Source of the DNA: Terriglobia bacterium
GTDB taxonomy: Bacteria > Acidobacteriota > Terriglobia > UBA7540
Assembly: GCA_030036915.1 (NCBI GenBank)
Contig: JASHSC010000242.1
Location: 1 to 11,572, forward strand
Reading direction: 5' to 3'
Length of the DNA: 11,572 bases
The notes under the pieces are model-generated. The model did not search any database, had not been told where the DNA came from, and was given only the letters and a program-made list of their open reading frames with translations. A program made the position numbers and the translations under genes. This document shows positions 1 to 5,257 of the stretch, in pieces. How positions within the stretch are numbered: position 1 is the stretch's first letter; each line of letters opens with the position of its first letter.

Positions 1-573
1 GGCTACCATTTGGTTTGGGCGGGCGAGTTCGGAGACCTTCAGCAAGCCAAGCAGCGCCTCTACGTTATTGTCCCCATCAGCTTCATACTCATTGCGGGGA
101 TTCTCTACAGTTTGTTCAATAACATCCGTGATTGCATTCTGGCGCTCGCCGGTATTCCCCAGGCCATGGTGGGTGGCATCCTGGCTCTATATGTCGCGGG
201 GCTCCACTTCAGCATCTCTGCGGCCATCGGCTTTATCTCGATCTTTGGCGTCTCGGTGATGGACGGCATCCTGATGATAACTTTCTACAATCACGAAAGA
301 ACCAAGGGCTTCGAACCGCTGGAGGCAATGTACCGTTCGGCCAGCACGCGTATGCGCCCGTTGTTGATGACGGCCCTTTCCGCCTGCATCGGCCTCTTCC
401 CCGCTGCGATTTCGACGGGAATCGGCAGCCAGGTGCAGCGCCCGCTGGCCACGGTGATTGTCGGCGGCATGTTCGTGGGTCCAATCATGCTTTTGCTCGC
501 TGTCCCCGCGTTGCGGCTAATGTTCCTGACCCACGATCATCAACACCCGATTTCTTCGATTGAGGCGGGATGA
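1..573 (+). CDS. CzcA/CusA-family heavy-metal efflux RND pump, C-terminal part
   Basis: This is the C-terminal 190 residues of an inner-membrane proton-driven RND pump; the gene starts before the window and the frame is open from base 1. The first residues, GYHLVWAGEF, fit the porter-to-membrane junction of the heavy-metal (HME) branch, as do RMRPLLMTAL (about 117-126) and QVQRPLATVIVGG (about 144-156). Five hydrophobic segments, at about 21-39, 46-67, 70-96, 118-138 and 149-175, match the last five of the twelve membrane helices. The family takes up substrate, usually a divalent or monovalent metal ion, from the periplasm or inner membrane and passes it through an adaptor to an outer-membrane channel. 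An outer-membrane channel gene lies two genes downstream. The tail is His-rich (THDHQHP, 177-183). In the fourth segment Asp88 sits where I recall Asn in many CzcA/CusA proteins. The metal cannot be told from this part. Confidence 0.92.
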   Translation, partial: GYHLVWAGEFGDLQQAKQRLYVIVPISFILIAGILYSLFNNIRDCILALAGIPQAMVGGILALYVAGLHFSISAAIGFISIFGVSVMDGILMITFYNHERTKGFEPLEAMYRSASTRMRPLLMTALSACIGLFPAAISTGIGSQVQRPLATVIVGGMFVGPIMLLLAVPALRLMFLTHDHQHPISSIEAG

Positions 574-1175
574 CGACGAATCGCTGGTCAATGTCGAACT
601 TATCGCGCGCTGCCTCAGCGCTCATCGTCCTGACCTTGGGTTGGGCGGTACTGGCGCCGCGGGCGGGCATTGCAACTCCGTCCAGTTCGACTACCCAACA
701 AGCATCTTCGGAAGGTTCCGCTAGCGTGGCAAGCCGGCATTGGAGCGATGCTGGGCGCGCGACCCCCGTCATCGCCGGCAAGGCCACCGTGGAGGGGAAG
801 AACCCGAATGTGCACGAAACTCGCGGCCGGGTGCCAGTGCCCACTCGTGCTCCGATCCACTCCGGCGCAAGCAAGACAAATCCTACCCGAGCTTTGGTGA
901 ACAACCGGCCGCGCGTTGTCTCCGGAACTGCCAGGAATGCTGAACCCCTGCGCTCGGGAAATCTCGGGAATGTGGAGAGACCCAGACCGGTATCCATCGA
1001 ATCTTGGCACGCAGCAGAGCCGCAGCGAATGGTCAGCGCCGTCCGGCCCACTGCACCTCTGCACAACACCGTTCCCCATCGCAGCCCCAATCCGGCGGTG
1101 GTGAGCGGGTCGGCGAATATTCATGGCGGCCAAACCGGAGCGATCAGCGGAACCGGCATGGTTCGCAGGCCGTAG
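570..1175 (+). CDS. Small exported Pro/Arg/Ser-rich protein of unknown function in the efflux operon
   Basis: This gene encodes 201 residues that I do not recognise. The start codon overlaps the pump's stop codon as ATGA, with GAGG four bases upstream, so translation is probably coupled; a second in-frame ATG at 591 is possible. A short basic N-terminus is followed by a hydrophobic stretch (ALIVLTLGWAVLA, about 18-30), suggesting export to the periplasm or a single membrane anchor. The rest has low complexity and is basic: rich in Pro, Arg, Ser, Thr and Ala, with several His, no Cys and little predicted secondary structure. It ends in a Gly-rich stretch, GGQTGAISGTGMVRRP. That stretch recalls a C-terminal pattern (Gly-Gly ... 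Ile-Asn-Gly-Thr-Gly ... basic tail) that I remember from small uncharacterised bacterial proteins; this memory is unchecked. The position between pump and channel suggests a role in efflux, perhaps as a metal-binding or assembly factor, but nothing in the sequence proves it. Confidence 0.75.
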   Translation: MTTNRWSMSNLSRAASALIVLTLGWAVLAPRAGIATPSSSTTQQASSEGSASVASRHWSDAGRATPVIAGKATVEGKNPNVHETRGRVPVPTRAPIHSGASKTNPTRALVNNRPRVVSGTARNAEPLRSGNLGNVERPRPVSIESWHAAEPQRMVSAVRPTAPLHNTVPHRSPNPAVVSGSANIHGGQTGAISGTGMVRRP

Positions 1176-1190
1176 CATGAATTGAGACCT

Positions 1191-2675
1191 ATGTCTCGAC
1201 TTTGCACATTACGCACTCTCGCCTGCATTTCAGCCGCGGTCTGCGTCTTCAGCGCCGGCTGCGAGGTGGGGCCCAATTTCAAAAAGCCCGCGCCCCCGGA
1301 TGTTGGCGGTTACACGCCCACTCCCATCACGAGCACCAGCGCCACGCCCAATGTGGTGGGTGGTGATGCGCAGACGATTGTGGATGGCAAGGACATTCCG
1401 GGCGAGTGGTGGGGGCTTTTCCACTCGCAGCCACTGGATGATTTGATCGAACGCGCCCTAAAGGCCAATCCCGACCTCAAGGCGGCGCAGTCGGCGCTGC
1501 TGGTGGCGCGCGAGAATGTGCTGGCGCAGCGCGGCTTCTACTATCCCAGCGTGACAGGAAGCTTCGCGGTCACACGCGCGCGGACGGCCGAGGACCTGTC
1601 CCCCATTCTCAACGCCAACATCCAGAATTACAGCCTCTTTACGCCGGAGGTAAGCGTCTCCTACGTGCCCGATGTTTTCGGCCTCAACCGCCGCACCGTG
1701 GAATCGCTCCAGGCGCAGGCGCAGCAGGCGCGTTTTGCGCTGATCGCCACGCACATCACCCTCAGCTCAAACGTTGCCGCCGGCGCCATTCAGGAGGCCT
1801 CGCTGCGCGGGCAAATCGACGCTACGCATGAGCTCATCACCATCAACACCGACATGCTGAAAATTCTGCGCGAACAATTGCACAAAGGGTACGCGAGCGA
1901 GCTCGACGTGGCGGCGCAGGAATCGCAACTTGCGCAGGTGGCGGCCACGCTGCCGCCCTTGCTGAAGCAACTCGAGCAGCAGCGCGATGCGCTGGCCGTG
2001 ATGGCGGGCGGCTTCCCGCAGAAGGATTTCCCCGAGAAGTTCGAGCTTTCCACCCTGCAATTACCCCAGGAATTGCCCCTCAGCCTGCCTTCCAAGCTCG
2101 TCGAGCAGCGCCCGGACGTCCGCCAGGCGGAGGAAAATCTGCACGCCGCCAGCGCCCTCATCGGCGTCGCCATCGCCAACCGCATTCCCAGCATAAACTT
2201 GAGCGCCGACGCGGGCAGCTCACCCGACCACATCGCCCAAATGTTCTCCAAGGGCAACGGCTTCTGGGATCTGAGCGCGGGCATTACCCAGCCCATCTTT
2301 GACGGCGGCACGCTGAAGCACCGCGAGCGCGCCGCACAGGACGCTTTCACCCAGGCCGCCGAGCAATACCGCAGCACCGTTCTGACGGCATTCCAGAATG
2401 TGGCGGACACGCTGCACGCGCTTAACCAGGATGCCGAAGGCTTGAAGGCTGCGGCGGCCGCCAAAAATGCCGCTGCCGTCACTCTGGAGTTGTCCAAGAA
2501 ACAGTACGGTTCCGGCTACCTCAGCTACCTCGCCCTGCTTAGTGCGGAGCAGGCGTACCAGCAAGCCGTCATCAACCTCGTTCAGGCGCGGGCTAATCGC
2601 TATGCTGATACCGCCGCGCTGTTCCAAGCCCTGGGCGGCGGCTGGTGGAATCGCCCGGACATTCCGAAGAACTGA
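1191..2675 (+). CDS. NodT-type outer-membrane efflux lipoprotein (TolC-like channel)
   Basis: This gene encodes 494 residues, the usual size for outer-membrane channel proteins of tripartite efflux pumps. I chose ATG 1191 over an in-frame TTG at 1182 because it gives a compact lipoprotein signal: a hydrophobic segment, then lipobox FSAGC with the lipidated cysteine at residue 24. The following EVGPNFKKP is the typical start of NodT/OprM/CmeC-type proteins. The segment around 72-100 (WWGLFHSQPLDDLIERAL, then KANPDL) is the conserved start of the first outer-membrane-efflux repeat. A second repeat begins near PSKLVEQRPDVRQAEENL, and long Ala/Gln-rich helices fit the periplasmic alpha-barrel. 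It would act as the exit duct for the pump upstream. The gene lies 15 bases after the small exported protein, so it is probably in the same operon. Its Shine-Dalgarno site is weak (TTGAG). Confidence 0.93.
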   Translation: MSRLCTLRTLACISAAVCVFSAGCEVGPNFKKPAPPDVGGYTPTPITSTSATPNVVGGDAQTIVDGKDIPGEWWGLFHSQPLDDLIERALKANPDLKAAQSALLVARENVLAQRGFYYPSVTGSFAVTRARTAEDLSPILNANIQNYSLFTPEVSVSYVPDVFGLNRRTVESLQAQAQQARFALIATHITLSSNVAAGAIQEASLRGQIDATHELITINTDMLKILREQLHKGYASELDVAAQESQLAQVAATLPPLLKQLEQQRDALAVMAGGFPQKDFPEKFELSTLQLPQELPLSLPSKLVEQRPDVRQAEENLHAASALIGVAIANRIPSINLSADAGSSPDHIAQMFSKGNGFWDLSAGITQPIFDGGTLKHRERAAQDAFTQAAEQYRSTVLTAFQNVADTLHALNQDAEGLKAAAAAKNAAAVTLELSKKQYGSGYLSYLALLSAEQAYQQAVINLVQARANRYADTAALFQALGGGWWNRPDIPKN

Positions 2676-2700
2676 TTTCAAACCAGAGTGGGAGTATGAT

Positions 2701-2729
2701 GGCCCTACCGGCGGCCCCGCCGGAAGGCC
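2701..2729 (+). promoter_or_regulatory. GC-rich hairpin just before the aldolase ribosome site
   Basis: CCGGCG (2708-2713) and CGCCGG (2718-2723) pair around a four-base GCCC loop. GGCC at 2701-2704 can extend the stem with GGCC at 2726-2729 across a small internal loop. The hairpin lies between the stop of the efflux channel gene and the AGGAG at 2730-2734. No T-run follows it, so it is not a classic intrinsic terminator. It could slow transcription, stabilise a processed end or modulate access to the ribosome site. The pairing is visible; the role is a guess. Confidence 0.35.
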
Positions 2730-2734
2730 AGGAG
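2730..2734 (+). promoter_or_regulatory. Shine-Dalgarno AGGAG setting the aldolase start at 2741
   Basis: AGGAG stands six bases before ATG 2741. This favours that start over two adjacent in-frame ATGs at 2696 and 2699, which would add a 15-residue, Pro/Ala-rich N-terminus not expected in this family and would translate through the hairpin at 2701-2729. Confidence 0.6.
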
Positions 2735-2740
2735 TGCTTC

Positions 2741-3388
2741 ATGACCTCCAAAGAAGTGCGGGCTCGCATTGAGCAAACCGGGATTGTCGCCGCCATCCGC
2801 GTCTACTCCGCGCCTGAGGCCCTTTTCGCGGTGGATGCCGTGGTGGCGGGCGGCATCGATGTGGTTGAAATCACTTTAACGGTGCCCCAGGCCACGCAGG
2901 TGATCGCCAACCTCGTAAGGGACGCACCGAACATCGTGGTGGGCGCAGGCGGCGTGATGGATGCGGCAGAAGCCAGCGAGTGTCTCGACGCGGGCGCTCA
3001 ATTCCTGACCAGCGACGGATTGCGGCCCGCGGTGATCGAGTTCGCGGTGAAGAAGGGCGTCATCGCATTTCCTGGAGCACTTACTCCGACCGAAGTCATG
3101 ACAGCGTGGGAAAGGCACGCCGATTTCGTCAAAGTGGTTCCCTGCGCGCAAATCGGCGGCGAAAATTACATCGGCTCGCTGCACAAAATGTTTCCCCAAA
3201 TTCCACTCATCGCCGCGGGAGGCGTGACGGAGAAAAATGCCTCCAAGTTCATCTTCGCCGGGGCCGCGGCGTTGGGCATCGGCCGCGAACTGCTCCCGCC
3301 CGAAGCGCTCCGCCACCGGCAGGCGGGCCGCATCAGCAGTCTGGCCAAACGGTTCCTGAGTTATGTAAAATCCGGGCGTGAACACTAG
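2741..3388 (+). CDS. KDPG/KHG aldolase-family enzyme with altered active site
   Basis: This gene encodes 215 residues, the normal length for the class I KDPG aldolase (Eda) family. That family splits 2-keto-3-deoxy-6-phosphogluconate, or related 4-hydroxy-2-oxo acids, into pyruvate plus an aldehyde through a lysine Schiff base, as a trimeric cytoplasmic TIM barrel. Visible landmarks are GIVAAIR (14-20), VVEITLTVP with Glu43 at the general acid/base position, VVGAGGVMD (66-74), FPGALTPTEV (110-119), Lys131 in DFVKVVPC as the Schiff-base lysine, and IAAGGVTEKNASKF (157-170). Compared with E. coli Eda as I recall it, Glu and Lys are kept. The Arg after the VTL motif is Thr47, the Thr of GAGT is Gly71, the Pro of SPGL is Asp92, and the Thr of PTGG is Ala159. 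The fold is secure; the substrate is not. It lies 65 bases after the efflux channel gene on the same strand, with no obvious functional link. Confidence 0.85.
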   Translation: MTSKEVRARIEQTGIVAAIRVYSAPEALFAVDAVVAGGIDVVEITLTVPQATQVIANLVRDAPNIVVGAGGVMDAAEASECLDAGAQFLTSDGLRPAVIEFAVKKGVIAFPGALTPTEVMTAWERHADFVKVVPCAQIGGENYIGSLHKMFPQIPLIAAGGVTEKNASKFIFAGAAALGIGRELLPPEALRHRQAGRISSLAKRFLSYVKSGREH

Positions 3389-3389
3389 G

Positions 3390-3433
3390 GGGCATGAGCA
3401 TCCTGCCCGTGCGCACGGCCGGGATGGCCGTGC
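3390..3433. repeat. Tandem palindromes, REP-like intergenic element
   Basis: Two inverted repeats fill the space after the aldolase gene. GGGCA (3390-3394) can pair with TGCCC (3404-3408). GCACGGCC (3413-3420) pairs perfectly with GGCCGTGC (3426-3433) around a five-base GGGAT loop. The second is a strong stem of eight pairs, seven of them G-C, without a T-tract. Extragenic palindromes with a core of this general kind occur as dispersed copies in some GC-rich genomes, which I state from memory. It may act as an mRNA stabiliser or weak terminator between the two genes. Confidence 0.45.
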
Positions 3434-3455
3434 CACGAGGCCTTGCCGACTAACG

Positions 3456-3462
3456 AGGAGGG
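3456..3462 (+). promoter_or_regulatory. Shine-Dalgarno AGGAGGG for the FG-GAP repeat protein
   Basis: AGGAGGG lies immediately upstream of ATG 3464, with unusually tight spacing of two to four bases depending on the register used. It still marks this ATG, because the twin-arginine motif follows within six codons. The in-frame TTG at 3443 has no such site. Confidence 0.5.
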
Positions 3463-3463
3463 C

Positions 3464-5251
3464 ATGAAATTTTCACGCCGAAATTGGCTGGGTTCGACGG
3501 GCGTGCTCTTGGGCTCGGAAATTCTAGGCGCATTATCGACCCCGCTGTGGCGATGGAAGGGAATTCCGGTGATTCAGGCCGCTGCGGCGCTTCATCCTGA
3601 CCCCACGATTCCGGTCACCTTCGTCGACATTGCGAAAGACGCCGGCCTGAATGTTCCCAATGTTTGGGGCGGCGTGAAGCACAAAAAATATATTCTGGAA
3701 GCGAAGGGCAGCGGGCTCGCCTTCTTTGATTACGACCAGGACGGCTGGCTGGATATTTACCTCACCAATGGCGACCGGCTGCCCGGCGAAGAGCCTTATC
3801 CCGACGGCAAGACTCCCACGCAGCATTTGTTCAAGAACAATCGTGACGGCACATTCACGGATGTGACCACGAAATCCGGCCTGGGACGCACCGGCTGGGG
3901 CGCGGGCGTGTGCGTGGGCGACTACGACAACGATGGTTGGGATGACCTGTTCTGCAGCTACTGGGGCCATAACGTGTTGTGGCACAACAACGGCGACGGA
4001 ACGTTCACTGATGTTACCAAAAAGGCCGGCTTGGGGGAGGACCGTGTGCGCTGGGGCAGCGGTTGCACCTGGCTCGATTACGACCGCGACGGATTCCTCG
4101 ATTTGTTTGTGTGCAATTACATCGATCTCGATATGGCAAAGGTGCCCACACCCGGCCAGCCCGGAGGATGCGAATGGAAGGGCATGCCCGTGATGTGCGG
4201 CCCGCAGGGTCTGCCGGGCGGGATGAATATTCTCTATCATAACAACGGCGATGGAACCTTTACCGATGTTTCCGAAAAGGCGGGCATCCTGAAGCCCGGC
4301 CGCCGCTATTCGATCACCGCGGTCTCCTACGATTTTGATAACGACGGATGGCCGGACGTCTACGTATCTGTCGATTCCGAGCCCAGCATTTTGTTCCACA
4401 ACAAGCACGACGGAACCTTTGAGGATATCGCCGTGCTTGCCGGATGTGCTTACAACGAGGACGGGCAGGAACAGTCCGGCATGGGCGTAGGCGTGGGCGA
4501 TTACGACTGCGACGGGTGGCTGGACATCTTCAAGACCAATTTTTCCGATGATACGCCCGACCTTTATCACAACAATGGTGATGGAACCTTTGCGGACGCG
4601 ACCTTCGCTTCCGGACTGGGCGTAAATACCCAATATGTCGGCTGGGGCGCAGGTTTTATGGATTACGACAACAACGGCTGGACGGACATCTTCGAGGTGA
4701 ACGGGCACGTTTACCCCACGATCGAGGAATATCACATTGAAGCTCAATTCCTTGAGAACCGGCTGGTTTATCGCAACCTCGGCGACGGCAGGTTTATGGA
4801 TGTTTCCAAGGAAATGGGACCGGGCGTGGCGGAGCGCTTTTCCAGCCGTGGCTGCGCATTCGGCGATTTTGACAACGATGGCGACGTCGACGTGCTGGTG
4901 CTGAATATGAACGACTACCCGTCACTGCTGCGGAACGATGGGGGGAACAAAAACAACTGGATCAGCATCAAGCTGCTCGGTGTGCACTGCAACCGCACGG
5001 CCATTGGCGCGCGTGTGCGCGTGGTGACCGGACAGCACGCGCAGATTGATGAGGTCCACTCCGGCACCAGCGTTATGTCGCAGAGCGACTTGCGTCTGCA
5101 TTTCGGCCTGGGAACCACGCGGCAAATTGACTCGATTGAGGTGACTTGGCCCACCAGTCGGAAAGTCGAGAAGTTTTCCAACATTGAAGCTAACCAGTTC
5201 CTGACGATTAAAGAGGGCGCCGGGATCATCAAGCGTCAAAAGCCGCAGTAA
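3464..5251 (+). CDS. Tat-exported CRTAC1-like FG-GAP/VCBS repeat protein with UnbV (ASPIC) domain
   Basis: This gene encodes 595 residues. Residues 4-10, SRRNWLG, form a twin-arginine motif followed by a hydrophobic stretch, so the folded protein is probably sent to the periplasm or beyond. Seven calcium-loop motifs of the DxDxDGxxD type start at 89, 153, 205, 290, 346, 400 (DYDNNG, one position changed) and 468. Six copies of an LxHNNGDGTFTDVxxxAGL unit start at about 122, 172, 257, 310, 367 and 435. Together they predict a seven-bladed integrin-alpha-like beta-propeller. Residues about 498-585 form a C-terminal UnbV/ASPIC domain (NNWISIKLLG, AIGARVRV, LRLHFGLG, IEVTWP). Cys236 and Cys245 in the loop before CGPQGLPGG may form a disulfide. 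The family is abundant in Acidobacteriota and related phyla, and its biochemical role is unsettled, perhaps adhesion or carbohydrate binding. A glutamate inside the hydrophobic part of the signal (Glu19) is unusual. Confidence 0.92.
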   Translation: MKFSRRNWLGSTGVLLGSEILGALSTPLWRWKGIPVIQAAAALHPDPTIPVTFVDIAKDAGLNVPNVWGGVKHKKYILEAKGSGLAFFDYDQDGWLDIYLTNGDRLPGEEPYPDGKTPTQHLFKNNRDGTFTDVTTKSGLGRTGWGAGVCVGDYDNDGWDDLFCSYWGHNVLWHNNGDGTFTDVTKKAGLGEDRVRWGSGCTWLDYDRDGFLDLFVCNYIDLDMAKVPTPGQPGGCEWKGMPVMCGPQGLPGGMNILYHNNGDGTFTDVSEKAGILKPGRRYSITAVSYDFDNDGWPDVYVSVDSEPSILFHNKHDGTFEDIAVLAGCAYNEDGQEQSGMGVGVGDYDCDGWLDIFKTNFSDDTPDLYHNNGDGTFADATFASGLGVNTQYVGWGAGFMDYDNNGWTDIFEVNGHVYPTIEEYHIEAQFLENRLVYRNLGDGRFMDVSKEMGPGVAERFSSRGCAFGDFDNDGDVDVLVLNMNDYPSLLRNDGGNKNNWISIKLLGVHCNRTAIGARVRVVTGQHAQIDEVHSGTSVMSQSDLRLHFGLGTTRQIDSIEVTWPTSRKVEKFSNIEANQFLTIKEGAGIIKRQKPQ

Positions 5252-5257
5252 TTTAAA

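Noticed and set aside
485..1178. Two minus-strand frames of about 190-200 codons opposite the small exported protein
   Set aside because: The plus-strand frame has start overlap with the pump, a Shine-Dalgarno-like GAGG and a hydrophobic export segment. The antisense frames show none of these.
1790..2497. 235-codon minus-strand frame opposite the efflux channel gene
   Set aside because: Ser/Ala/Cys-rich composition typical of an antisense shadow in GC-rich DNA; the sense frame is a well-supported NodT-type channel.
3366..3371. TAAAAT near the end of the aldolase gene, considered as a promoter for the FG-GAP gene
   Set aside because: No -35 box or proper TGn extension, inside a coding region and about 90 bases from the start; too weak to list.
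3533..4747. 404-codon open frame on the minus strand opposite the FG-GAP protein
   Set aside because: Its Val/Ile-rich repeats are the antisense image of the DxDxDG and HNNGDGTF repeats. It has no ribosome site, and the plus-strand gene has clear domains.
3700..4900. Regular DNA-level repeats, considered as a CRISPR or tandem array
   Set aside because: The repeats are in frame, imperfect and explained by the protein's calcium-loop repeats; spacing varies and no spacer structure exists.
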